DNA of 64,000 bases from Nissolia schottii (GCA_003254905.1 QANU01002233.1:1-64000), one strand, 5' to 3'. Counted from the stretch's first letter, positions 34,391 to 46,634 are shown. Notes: a model not told the origin generated them from the letters alone. Translations and numbers: made by a program.

Positions 34391-35996
34391 AAAGATGAAT
34401 CAAATAAAGAAAATAATATGAAAGTTTGAAAACAAGAGAAAAGTATGAAAGAGTAAAGTATAAGAGAAAGAAAGAATTATAGTATGTGATGTATGCTTGA
34501 ATGTATGTATGTATGCAATGTATGTAATAAGGTATGTATGGAAGTATGAACAAGTAAGAAGATGAGTAAATAAGTAAGAAGATAAATGAATATGAAGAAG
34601 ATAAGTAAATATGATGTTAGTACTGTCAAGAGAACGCTCGAGATGGCTATGTATGTATAAGCGAATGAAAGTAACAAGCACGAGAACTTAGTAAGAAAGA
34701 TTAGTTTCCCCCTATCACCTAGTAATGTAGATAAAGCTGTTCAGGACTTTAGGCCAGATCATAATCAGTAGGAATGTTAGTATGCATGTTCACTTAGAAA
34801 CACCTGAGCGGCGGAATCATAATTGAGTAGAAAAATAAAGAACGATCCCCAAGGTTACCCACTGAGGACCCAAGGTTCTCACCCCCACTCCTTTATGATT
34901 CTAGGATGGCATGACATGAACTCCGAGACGGAGCCGGTATCGGAAGACATGCAGAGATACGGACGTCAGAGGATTCCGAGGAAGCGACGGACAAAGACTT
35001 TTGTTTTATGTTTTAGATTAGCTTAAGGGATTAGGTGCTCCCTTAGCTCATATGGAAATGTATTATGGCTTGTATACTTGATTTTATAATTATGTATTAT
35101 TATTTGACTGTGCAACTATGTGATGGACCGAATACTTGTATGTTTATGTATTTCTCTTGTAAGATCTCTAACACTGCCACTCTGTAATTAATTATTGCTT
35201 AAGTCCATTGGGACTCTATCGTTTGTATCTTTATATGCTATCTTAATCACGCACGGCTTCTACTTTATAAAATGATAATGCACACGAATGATTTTCAAAA
35301 TGGTCCATATTTTCAAGTAAGAAATATTTGCCAAGCTAAAAGTAAGGACTAGAAGTAACCCCACCAAAGCTGAAAACAACCTAGTGAACTTTGTTTACTA
35401 CGTACAAGTAAACAGTTAGCTAGGGTGTTTCAATACACACCAAAGCCTTATTCATTGCTTTATGCTAACCAAAGGTCATCCAAGCTCATCCAAAGCACCA
35501 CCGAATCCATCTTTGCCTTTATGGTATTATTCTATTTTCACACACCTAACTAAGGCAAATAGCAAGTAGTAGCCATGAGTTGCCTTTCTCTTCACTTGGA
35601 GAAATAAAAACCTAAGCTTCCATAACATCTAGCTCCGTCCTTCTTATTTCAAGGGTTTTACTTCTTGGCAAGAACTCAAACAATCAAGCTTAATTTCATC
35701 CTTCTTCCACCACCAAGCAGCTCTTTAGGATGTGGGTAGCTCTAGTTCCTCACCTCTTTGATGGTGGATGATTGTTTATGTGATTATGTGTGTATGTGAT
35801 TCTTTGAATATATGATTAAGTATGTTAGAAACTATGCTAGGGCTTAGGAAGATGATTCTGAAGGGTCTTGTGACCTGGACTAGATAGGATTATTATGTGT
35901 GGAATATGTGTAAAAGCTCAAGAAGGATCCATGGGAGAAAGGGGAAAGAAAGGAGAGAAAACGATGCATTCTGTTTTCAGCTTCGCCCAGTTACCA

Positions 35997-36302
35997 CTGA
36001 ACGGCCCCAGGCGCCGCTGAGCGGAATGCATCAATATTTTTCAAACGTGAACTCCAGAGCGCTGAGCGGATGGCAGTTACTGTTGAGCGGTCTGAAGCTC
36101 ACCGCGGATAAGGATAAGGATGGGAAGATATTTTTCTTAAAGGATAAGGCTGAAAAGATATTTTTGAACACGTGTCATACCGCTGAGCAATGAGGCTCTT
36201 ACCGCTGAGCGATAAGACTCTTACCGCTGAGCGGGAATGCTTTAAACGCTGAGCGCGAGGAGCTCAGAGCGCTGAGCGGACAATAGTTTCCGCTGAGCGG
36301 CC
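35997..36302 (+). repeat. CGCTGAGCGG-type array in solo LTR G2
   Basis: About ten CCGCTGAGCGG / GCGCTGAGCGG units with 20-50-base spacers; the mirror array is in G1 at 59001-59304. Confidence 0.85.
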
Positions 36303-37748
36303 TGAGACTAGAATGTCTTATGGAATCCATCTTGAGGCACATAGTCTAACACTCAATGTCAAAACTATGATTGGTAACTGAAATATGTGTAGTATGTACA
36401 TTCCATGCATTTTATATGGAAAGTTAAAGAACTAGAAGTAATGATGAGATAAGTAAAGATTACAAAATGAACAATAGAAGCAAGTCATCTCATGCTGTAG
36501 GTACTGAAAGGAAATAAAGTCTGAAATGCTGGTGAAAATTCTGAGGCCGTGATCACGAGATGCCAAATAATGATCCCACTTCAGGAGGTCAAAGAGGCAT
36601 CCTGAATGTGGAAGCCCGTGGTGTTAATATGGCATACCTGGAGGTGTGTGGTTACCACGCCTAGCATTATCGAAAGGGGGCAAGCTAAGGTGGGGGTACA
36701 ATATCCGCCCACTACCGAGGGGTCCGTAGAGGGCACACGGTAGGTGGAAGCCCACCGCAGGGGTCGAAAAAGGGCAACCTGGAGGTGCGAGGTTATTCCG
36801 TCATACTAGTGTCAAAAGAGGTCACTATTATGGTGGGAATAACATACATTCCAAAAGCATGTTCATTCTGTTATGCATGAATATCAAGCATGTTCATTCT
36901 GTTATGCATGAGTATATGTAATGTATGATTCTGCTGTTATGTAAGTACCGTCAAGAGAACGCTCGAGACGGCTACGTATGTACACGTAATGTTAATAAGC
37001 ACGAGAACTTAGTAAACAAGAGTAGTTCCCTTATCACTTAGTAATATAGATAAAGCCGTTCAGAACTTAGGCCAGATAATAATCAGTAGAATGTTTAGTA
37101 TGCATGTTCACTTAGAAATCTCTGAGCGGCCTGAAGTCCGACCTAATATGATCCGAGACTCAGGAACTAAAGTTATTTCCACTGAGAACCTACCGTTCTC
37201 ACTCCCACTGCCTTATGACTTCAGGTACTGATGATGATTCATATTTTGAGGATGCTGACGAGCCGCCAGCAGAGCCATGAGCGGTTATGACAGGATATGG
37301 ACTTAGAGATAGCTGGATGTCCGGATTTTTGCCAAGGGCATACTGAGTAGTATTCCAGTAGCCCTTGCATTTTGATATTATGTATTTTGGATTATGTATA
37401 TGGTATTTTGGCTGATGTACATGTTATTTGTATCTTACTTATTGTATATACAACTATGTGACTGTTATGATGGACCCAATGGGTGTACATGGTATGCTTT
37501 ACTATTATTCGAATGCTATCAGCTAAGCCCAAAGGCTTTACTGCTTGTTATATTTTTCTTTCCGACGCATGGCTCTATTTTAGTAATTAATCAATGCAGA
37601 TGAAAAGTTTAAAATGGGTCCCTATTTTCTTAAGCAACTATTTTCGAAAGATACCAATGGACTAAGGTATTCCCATCGGGTAGAAAACAACCTAGTGAGC
37701 ATTGTTTACTATGTACGGGTAAACAGTTAGCTAGGGTGTTTCACTTTC

Positions 37749-38861
37749 CATACTAGGTCTTCTATTCTCTTTCCTACCTCTTAGAGAACAAGTTCTCATT
37801 ATAACATACTTCACATACATCAAGCAGTCTCATTCATACATACCTCATACATTATTCATCATTCATCATTCATCACTCATTTATCATTCATCATATCCTA
37901 GGACTGTCCACACGCGATGTATTGTGCACCCTAGGACCGTCCACAGATGATGTATTATGCACCCTAGGACCGTCCACACGCGATGCATTATGCACCCCAG
38001 GACTGCCGTCCACACGCGATGCCATCTACACCTTAGGACTGCCATCCACATGCAATGCCATCTACACCCTAGGACTGCCGTCCACACGCGATGCCCTCTA
38101 CACCCTAAGACTACTGTCTGCCGTTCAATACCCCATAAAACATCAACACATATATGGTTATATATATCATTCATCCATTATCATTTTCTCATAAGCATAA
38201 GAGACATACTTTTACCTGCTAAAATATAACATAGCATATATGATAAACACAACTCAATAATCTCATGAATACCTTTTCTAACTTTCATCATCGAATTCAA
38301 CACATATAAGGAACCTATTTTCATGCTCAAACATTTCTTAAACATAAACAAACATATATCCGGCAATTATTCCAATAATCACAAAGCATGCATTAGCTTT
38401 CTATCAGAATTTAGTAATAAAAAATCGGAGAGGTTCAAGACCTTACCCCAAGGTTTTTGATAGTCCTAAGATCATTTTTCATACTTGAAAATTCTGGTTT
38501 TGACCCCAAAATCACGAAATGGCTGTTTTACCTTTTCCCCCCAAAATGTTGTTTTTCTCCCGTAAAACTATGTCTCCTTTGGAATTTTAGTTCTCAAAAC
38601 CCTAATGGACTCAAGACTTGGCCTTAAGGTTTTGGATATTTCTAAACCCATATTTTCTGAAAATCAACCCAGTTTTCAGTCCCAAAACTCAAAATTCCCA
38701 TTTTGGCCTTGTTACTCGAAAACATAGTTTTCTATCTGTTTGCTGAGAAAATAAAAAACGTGGTTATGTTCCTATTTCCAACTTAGGCTTTCCAAAATCC
38801 TGACAGAGTCACAGATAGCACCAGCAGTTCCAGACAAATATCAATAACACATATATACAGT
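37749..38861 (-). mobile_element. LTR I, second segment with minisatellite
   Basis: Continues the minus-strand LTR broken at 31730. It contains seven tandem units (37894-38120), then A/T-rich and T-rich text to 38861, where element J starts. No start block of the family is reached, so its 5' end lies beyond J, outside the window. Confidence 0.65.
37894..38120 (-). repeat. 33/36-bp minisatellite in LTR I
   Basis: Seven units of (A)CCCTAGGACTG[CCG]TCCACACGCGATG plus a short variable tail. The first units are 33 bases; later ones have a 3-base insertion (36 bases). This produces overlapping open frames on both strands that are not genes. Confidence 0.88.
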
Positions 38862-39794
38862 TGTAACATCCCAAATTTTCCCCTTATAAATATTTTGCGA
38901 AAATCCGTAATTTTGCCTAATTAAAGGCATAATTAGGACGATTATTTGGACTCGAAAAATTATTTAGAAAATTAATCGCCTCCAAACGCCAGTCAAATAA
39001 TTGTTTCTCAATCTCGCAGAGCACCGCGAGGCCCGTGTTAAATTTCGTCAAAAATCGGAATCCCGGTAGGCACCTATGGTATCTGTGAAAATTACCCTCC
39101 ACGTAATTTATTCGCGAATATCTTAATTTGACATACCACTACGACTGGGAAAATTAGTAGATCGCGAACATGTGTTCGAAATATTTTTAAAATATTCCTA
39201 CACGAGCGATTAACGATCAAACGTGATCGAAACTGACCCGGGAGCCCTGAAGCTTATCCATCAATGAGATATTTTCATAAAATAATAATATAATATTATA
39301 ATTATAATTAAATTAAAAAGGAAAAAAATAAAAGAAAATAGAAACAGAAGCAGGGCTCTGGGCTATAAATACCCGAGCCCCTGCTGCTTCACTTCACCAA
39401 ATTTCTTTCATTTTCACATACCGCCGGTTCTGTTCGTGCACATCGCGGTTATGCTGCCGGACTCCAGAAAAATAGGGGGAACATACCTACGCGAATAGGA
39501 CATTTTCCTTATCACTTATACCGATCCCGAATTTTGTTTTGAGGTGGGTAACCCTATGCCCACTGTCTATGTGGATATTTATGTTATTTTATGTGCTTAT
39601 GTCTGAGAAACTGATTTGGTAAATTTCTTGGGAAAAATATAGAGAATAAGTTGTGAAAGGGGTTTCGAGTAGTTTTGAGGTTAGAAAAGTATAACTGTAT
39701 CGGTTGGAACATAAGGAAAGTATATATAAGTTTTCAATGCTGCCACTGGAGAAAATATGAGCAAAACAGCGTTTCGGAGAAGGTTTTCGCAAGC

Positions 39795-39970
39795 TCATTC
39801 TAATGCGCTACCACTAGGATTTGAATGAGCCTAAAAATTACGCGTTTTGGCACTTTTTGAGCAGTTCATTCGAATGAACTGATGCTCATTCGAATGACAA
39901 TGCTAAAATCATAAACCAGGAGCGAATTTTTAGTGTCGTTCGAATTACTCGGCTAGTCCTTCGAATGACA
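39795..39970 (+). repeat. CATTCGAATG array in the J 5' LTR
   Basis: Five to six copies of (C)ATTCGAATGA or variants. The same array is present in the J 3' LTR at 52053-52228. Confidence 0.75.
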
Positions 39971-40182
39971 ACTATAGGACTTGAGATTTTAGCTTTTCTA
40001 CATGTTCCAACAAGTATAGAAACTTAGATCATTGTATAGGATTATAATTGTTGATGTATGATGTATATGACTTTATGACTTGCTAGAGGCATTAGCCAAC
40101 ATGATATGTATATGGTATTATGACATACCACGTGGATAAGATGACATGATAGGCATACGACACGAACATGACATCTTGCATT

Positions 40183-40330
40183 CAAACATGATATGGAGGA
40201 CGCCGCCATGGGGCGAGCAGATTTCAAGCATTTACATGATATGGAGGACGCCGCCATGGGGCGAGCAGATTTCCTCAAGCATTTACATGATACAGAGGAC
40301 GCCGCCATAGGCGAGTGGATTTCCTCAGGC
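40183..40330 (+). repeat. About 52-bp minisatellite in the J 5' LTR
   Basis: Three units of ATGATATGGAGGACGCCGCC followed by ATGGGGCGAGCAGATTTC and a CTCAAGCATTTAC-like tail. Related units recur at 52441-52627 in the 3' LTR. Confidence 0.85.
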
Positions 40331-41294
40331 ATGCAAGATGCCACACAGGCATAAGGACATGACATGACATGTACACGACACGGAGGACGCTGCCTGTAAC
40401 ATCCCGAACTTTCCCTTATAAGAATTTCGCTTAAATTCTAATTTTTCGGGTTAACTACAAGCACATTAGAGGAAGTTATTGGACTGGGAAAATTATTTAG
40501 AACATTAATTGCTTCCAGATACCAGTCGAAATAATTGTTTCATGGTCTTGCGGGATGCCGCAAGGTCCGTGCTAATTTTTACCCAAATCTAAAAATCTCG
40601 TCAGGTCCTAAAGGTACCCGTAAAATATACTCTCATAGGAGAGATATTCACGAATACCTTACCCTGACATCCCACTAGGACCAGGAAGATTAGTAGGCCG
40701 CGGATACGTGTTTGGAATATTCTTAGGGTATCCGTACGAGTGCGGAAAATGATTAGTAGACATTCTCATAAACTCGTAATATAATATTTTACAAAAATTA
40801 AACATAATAATAATTATATTAAAACAAGTGAAATAATAAAAGAAAAAGAAAAGGAGAGTGGAAGCAGGGGGACGGACCCTTGCTTATAAAAGGTCCCCCC
40901 AAGTTACTTTAGCATAAAGAAAAATTGAAAGTTCAAAAGAGAGTCATCGTGCCGGTACCGTTCCAGCACATCGTGGTTGCGTTACCGAGCCTAGGAAAAA
41001 TAGGAAGAGCACGCCCGAGTGACGAGGATAATTCCCTCCCCCCAGATAACCGACCAGAACGAACATAGGAAGTGAGTAACTCTTAGCCCACTGTCTATGT
41101 GGTTTAATTTTTTAACTGTATATGTGCATGTATGTGTATCTGACTGTAGAACTGCTAAGTAGTATTTTGGGGGGATATAGGGTAAAAAGGGTTTTGCAAA
41201 AGATTGAGAAATGAAATGCATAATTGTACTGATTAGAACCCTAGGAACAGTGGAAATTGAGAACTGGAGTCTCGGGGAGGCAATTTTTTCAGCA

Positions 41295-41525
41295 TTCATT
41301 CGAATACATGAGGTTTTCAGTCGAATGAAAGCCAAAATGAGCTTTCCTTCGAATGAATTCCCCGACAGTCGAATAAAAGAAAATGTCAGGATTTCAATCA
41401 AATGAATCCCCTAGTATTCGAATGAAAGAATGCTGCGGGATTCAGTCGAATGAAAACCCATTTCAATCGAATGAAAGAACTCTGAGGGATTTCATTCGAA
41501 TGCCCCTCCAAGTATTCGAATGAAA
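41295..41525 (+). repeat. CATTCGAATG array in solo LTR K
   Basis: About ten copies of (A/C)(A/T)TCGAATGA variants over 230 bases. Confidence 0.85.
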
Positions 41526-41869
41526 CCTAGCAGACATTGAGTATTAGAGCATGCATCATGAGGAATGGGTTATGCATAGGTGTTAGGACAATCCTAGAGA
41601 ATTAGAGGTTAATCACCTAATGCATAAAGATAATAATGGAACCTAGGGAACACGTATATAGTTATATGCCAGGAAGCCCTCTCTTGGAAAAGTCTTACAG
41701 ACAAGCCCCTCACCAGTTCACAAAGTTGGATTGGTTGATGTGTTACCTTGCATGTCCCCACAGTGAGGATTGGTTAACGAGTCAGTCTCCCAAGGGTGGA
41801 TTGGTTCGAAGAGGTTAATGACACAAGGAAGGTAAATGATGGATAGAAAAAGGAGGAAGTAAAGGAAAA

Positions 41870-42020
41870 AGCGCTAACCCGGCCAGCCGGTATGCGTAAG
41901 GATAGAAAGCGGTAACCCGGCAATCCCGTATGCATAAGAAAATATGCACTAACCCGGCCAGCCGTTATATACCAAAGCAGAGAAGAAGGATGCTAACCCG
42001 ACAAGCCGGTAAGCGTAAGA
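41870..42020 (+). repeat. AACCCGGCAAGCCGGTATGCG minisatellite in K
   Basis: Four units of GCTAACCCGGC(C/A)AGCCG(G/T)TA plus tail, 35-45 bases apart. Each unit is itself a CCGGC...GCCGG inverted repeat. A sister array lies in L at 46635-46790. Confidence 0.8.
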
Positions 42021-43021
42021 GGTTCCCAATACCCCTATGCACTATGTAATTATATATCTGTGATTGAATGAATGTCTGTATATGAGTTAATATGTATTTA
42101 TAACTATTTGACATTATGTAACATCAAGGGAACGACCCAAGACGATTAGTATAATTGCAACCGTAATGCCAGGTTGACGAGCATGTACACTCAGTTAAGA
42201 AAGCTTAGTTCCTCCGTCACCTAGATAATCTTAGATAAAGCCGTTCAGGACTTTAGGCCAGATAATAATCAGTAGGATGTTAGTGTGCATGTTCAATTAG
42301 AAACACCTGAGTGGCCTGGTTCATAAGAGAGAAAAGAAAAAAACACCCCGATGCTAGGATAAACCACTGAGGACGCAAGTTCTTACCCCCACTCCTTTAT
42401 GCTTCCAGGAGCGAACAATGACTATGCAAGATACGAGGAGTACCAAGGAGAGACACCCGCAGAGCCGTGAAGAGCCAAAGACTGACCGGATAGAGGACCT
42501 AGTTCGAGGACCCGATAGCTTTGTTTTATTTTGGGATACGTATTTTGGAGCTGTATATGTATGATATCTGTGTGTAAATTACTCTATTATCTTATTATGG
42601 ATGCAACTAAGTGTAATGGACCATGTACCTGTTTATTATAAACCGCTTTTGGTGTGGATGCCTCGTGCAATAAGCTTATGCTCTACCGCTTGTGATATAT
42701 GCTTATGTTCCTGTGCGGCTCATAGTTTGTATATGTATGCAAAAATTAAATAAGCTCAAAAATAAATGGTCCGTATTTTGCTGTATACCGTATTTTCAAA
42801 AAGAATAAAGGGCTATAGATAACCCCACCAATGAATCAACAACCTAGCGAGCGTTGCACATGACTCGAGCATGGGTAGTTAGCTAGGGTGTTGCACTGCT
42901 CCCAGGCAAGTGGAACCCTCAAGCATTCAATATGCCATACATGAACATGACACGTGCATGTGATACATACATGAAATATGAATATGCTATGACACGTGAA
43001 TAGGAATGGTATGTATATGTG

Positions 43022-44531
43022 TGATAGGTGTATTTTGTACCCTATTTTATTATTCTATAATTGAACATTGTATACTAAAAATGTGTAATTTTAATGCTTA
43101 ATTAATATGTTTTGCACATTATCCTCTTTTGTGAGAAATTTAGAAAAATGCAATTTTAAGCACTACTTTATCTTAGAATTTAATGTGTAGATTTCTTTTG
43201 TTCTTTTTTAGTTTTCTATTTTTATTGCAGAAAATAAATTGTCAAGAGGATCATTGAAGATTTGAAGGAGAGTTGATAAGATATAAATTTTGAAGAAGAG
43301 ATTTTAAGAAAAGATTGAGACCAATAAATGCAAGATTAAATTCAAATTCAAAAAGATTTGGTCAAAGATTTGCTGAGGATTTTTAATGCTGACTTTGCCA
43401 CGGATTTTATGCTAGGATGGAGATTGAATCTCAATTTGACCTCAACGACAAAGTTGTAGATCTATCTCTTAGCTTTAATTGGAGATTTTAATCACCTCAA
43501 TCCGATATCTGTAGCCGAAGTTATCATGATTTTACTGACTGTTGTGCTAAAAGTGCGGAATTTACTCCCACTTTAAGCCAATCCTCTACAAATAGAGATC
43601 CTCTCTCAACAACTTATCGAGAACTTCATAATGAACCTCCACTTTTATTTTTTTGCACTTTTCTCTTTTATTTTATGCACTTTAGGTTTATGTTAGTAAT
43701 GGTTAGTTCTTAGTTCTTCAAGGATTGTTGGAGCGCTCGCATTGACAACGCAAGCTCCCAACTATTTGCGAATTTCTTTCCTTCTCTTATTCAGGTTTTG
43801 TTATTTTAATTCTCCATTATTTTCCACTTTCTTATTAGTTTTATTTATTATGAGTTTTTATTCTCCATCCATGGAGGGGTAATTTTCTTAATATCTTGCA
43901 TGCGGTAACTCTAGATTAGGATTACTTTGAGATCTTGTGCTTAATGTCTATTCATGGTTTGTTCTGCCTGTGATTAATAATATAGCGATTGCATGTTATT
44001 GGTTAGGGTTAATTCTAGATTGATAGATCTTGATGATTGTAGGATTTATTGATTTAGGATTTGGGAACTTTTTGGGGAACTAATTAGATTTAATTAGGTT
44101 GTGCAATTGGGACATAATTGATATGGGTTTTAAATGCTGAGATCTTAGTTTTAATTCCTGTATTAATAAATGCTTAGGGGATTGACGATCGTAGTCTAAT
44201 AAGTGAATTGCGTATTAGTTAGAGATTTCAACTAATAAACAACATCCTTTCTTATGAATAATTAATTAGGAACCAATGACAATTGATCATTGATCTAGAA
44301 AAGCCGTATGTAGGATATTGTCTTTTATCATTGTTTATTTTTGTTTTAAGTTTCTTTTATTTTAAACGCAATCAATTCAAACCCCGATTTCGTTAAACTT
44401 TTAATTAGTTCTAATTGCTTCCTTGAAAGACGACCTAGGTTAGCCCCTTTACTACATTTTTGGGGTTAATTTAGTTTTATAAATTATTATTTGATTGTGC
44501 ACTGAAATTAATGACGTTTTGGTGTGTGTCA
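43022..44531 (+). mobile_element. Solo LTR of the B (Athila-like) type in the J 5' LTR
   Basis: 1510 bases, TGATAGGTGT...GGTGTGTGTCA, with an exact 5-bp duplication ATGTG at 43017-43021 and 44532-44536. It aligns along its whole length with the B LTRs at 3723-4936 and 18419-19914 (opposite orientation). No primer site or polypurine tract adjoins it. Confidence 0.95.
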
Positions 44532-46009
44532 ATGTGCTAATGATATGTCAATATGATACGTAAGCACAATGATATGTTAGGTGCTATTTGAATATGAACA
44601 TGATATGATATGGAGGAGGCTGCCTCCGGGCAAGTCAACCTCAGGCATAAATATGATATGTCTATGTGATACGGAGATATGATATATATATATATGCTAC
44701 ATGAACATGACGATATGTGTATGTGATATGTGCATGGAATATGTGGATGATTATGTATATAGAACATGTTCAGGATGTGTATGTGCAAAGGCAACGTCAA
44801 GGGACCACGATTCCATAAGACGACCTCTAGATAGGTCACGTGATACGAAGATAGCATGAAAATATAGAACACGATCTACGAGTATAGTCTAAGAGTATAG
44901 AGAATGCCCGGATGCTAAGGTTAGGTAAAAGAAAGTTAGAACCTAGATCACCTAGTAAATTAGATAAGGCCGCTCAGGACTAGAATGGATAATAACAAGT
45001 AGGGAGCTAGTGTAATGATGTCACATAGAGACCTCCTGAACGGCCTGGAGGATAACCGAGTAAATGAACAATAGGTAGTGCTGGGGAACCCCAGTGAGGA
45101 CCAGGAGTTCTCACTGTAACATCCCGATTTTCTCCCTTATGAAGATGCCGCGAAAATTCACAATTAGGCCTAACAAAAGGCCCAATCAGAACGATTATTT
45201 GGACTGAGAAAATTATTCATAAAATTAATTACTTCCAAATGCCAGTCCAATGATGGTTTCTTGCTCTCGCAGGGTGCTGCGAGGTCTGTGCCCGTTTTCA
45301 GTCAATACGAAAATCCGGTTGGGAGCCAAAGGAATCTGTGAAGTATAGGCTGGCGGAAACAAGTTCCTGGATACTTCGTTTCGGTACACCACTCTGACCA
45401 GAAAGGTTCGTAGATCGCGGGTATGATGTGTTCAGAATAATTTTTCGGATATCCGTACACGGGTGAATGGTTCCCAAACGCGATCAAAAGTGACAGAACC
45501 TTAACTGGAGGCTAGGATATTTAGAAATATTTATAATAAAATAATAATATAATAATAAAATAAATTAATTAATAGTTAAATAAATAAACAGCAGGGGTAC
45601 GGTTATAAAAAGGCCCCCTGGGTGAAAAATTTATATATTTTCACTTCCTTCCGTTTTTCCCCATTTCTAGTTCCGTTCCTGCACATCGCGGAAGCGCTGC
45701 CGGACTTCAAGAAAATTCCCGGAGCACGCCATGGTGAAGAGAAAAATCGCCACAGCAAGGCTACCGAAGCTGAATCGCTGTTTAAAGTGGGTAATCCTAA
45801 GACCACTGTCTATGTGGTTTAATTTTTACCTGTATATGTGCTTATCTGTGTATCTGACTATAGAACTGTTAAGTAGTATTTCGGGGGGATACAGGGTAAA
45901 AAGGGTTTTGTGAACGATTGAGGAATGAAACGCATAACTGTACTACTTGGAACCCTAGGAACAGTGGAAATTGAGAACTGGAGTCTCGGGGAGGCGATTT
46001 TTTAAGCCA

Positions 46010-46242
46010 TCATTCGAATACGCCAGGAATTCAGTCGAATGAAAGCCAAAATGAGCTTTCCTTCAAATCAATTCCACTGCAGTCGAATGAGGGCGAATTT
46101 TTAGGATTTCAATCGAATGAATCTCCTAGTATTCGAATGAAAGAATGCCGAGGGAATTCAGTCGAATGAAAGCCTACTCCAATCGAATAAAAGACCTTTG
46201 AGGGATTTCATTCGAATGTTCCTACAAGTATTCAAATGAAAC
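46010..46242 (+). repeat. CATTCGAATG array in solo LTR L
   Basis: About ten copies of CATTCGAATG / CAGTCGAATG variants, parallel to the array in K. Confidence 0.85.
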
Positions 46243-46634
46243 CTGGCAGACTTGAGACTTTAGGGTTTCTAAGGGATCCAATGAGTACCTAGTAGTCCAT
46301 TTTTATATAGTAAAGCATGCATCATGAGGAATGGGTTGTGTATAGGTGTTAGAGCATTCCTAGAGAAGTAGAGGTCAATCACCTAATGCATAAAGATAAT
46401 AATGGAACTTAGGGAACACTTATATAGTTATATGTCAGGAAGCCCTCTCTTGGCAAAGTCTTACAGACAAGCCCCTCACCAGTTCACAAGTGGATTGGTT
46501 GATGTGTTACCTTGCCCGTCCTTACAAGTTTGGATTGGTTAACGAATCAGTCGCCCAAGGGTGGATTGGTTCGAAGAGGTTAATGACACATGAAGGTAAA
46601 GGATGGATAGAAAAAGGAGGAAGTAAAGTAAAGA

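Larger units (their letters stand above)
32182..35432 (+). mobile_element. Solo LTR H nested in G2
   Basis: 3251 bases, TGTAACATCCCGA...GGTGTTTCA, with the duplication ATACA at 32177-32181 and 35433-35437. It contains a GTGGGTAA block (33163), degenerate GCTGAGTGGGTTCCGCGGAGG repeats (33420-33690), AG-rich repeats (33900-34130), CTGTCGGTAGGTGGCTGGCA repeats (34135-34390), the conserved stem (34736-34745 with 34803-34812) and the terminal hairpin (35380-35424). It carries no coding sequence. Confidence 0.92.
31731..37743 (+). mobile_element. Solo LTR G2, interrupted by solo LTR H
   Basis: TGTAACAGCCC...GGTGTTTCA bounded by the 5-bp duplication CTTTC (31726-31730, 37744-37748). Its own length is about 2.76 kb once H and H's duplication are excluded. 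It aligns throughout with the 3' LTR of element G1 (57329-60313, minus strand). It holds a GTGGGTAG block (35732), a CGCTCAGCG array (35997-36302), the conserved stem (37055-37064 with 37121-37130) and the terminal hairpin (37691-37735). No primer site or interior follows, so it is a solo LTR. Confidence 0.9.
40395..42895 (+). mobile_element. Solo LTR K
   Basis: 2501 bases, TGTAACATCCCGAAC...GTGTTGCA, in the J 5' LTR. Target copies are CTGCC (40390-40394) and CTGCT (42896-42900), one mismatch. Contents: TATAAAAGG (about 40885), AAGTGAGTAACTC block (41071), CATTCGAATG array (41295-41525), AACCCGG-CAGCCGGTATGCG repeats (41870-42020) and the conserved stem (42240-42249 with 42306-42315). No primer site or interior. 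Confidence 0.9.

Noticed and set aside
33933-34681. Minus-strand Ser/Leu/Tyr/His-rich frames
   Set aside because: Antisense of AG-rich and GTATGTAT-type repeats in solo LTR H.
37884-38174. Overlapping open frames on both strands with repeated HTRC / VWTAVLGC text
   Set aside because: They are translations of the 33/36-bp minisatellite in LTR I; repeat units that lack stops create frames by chance.
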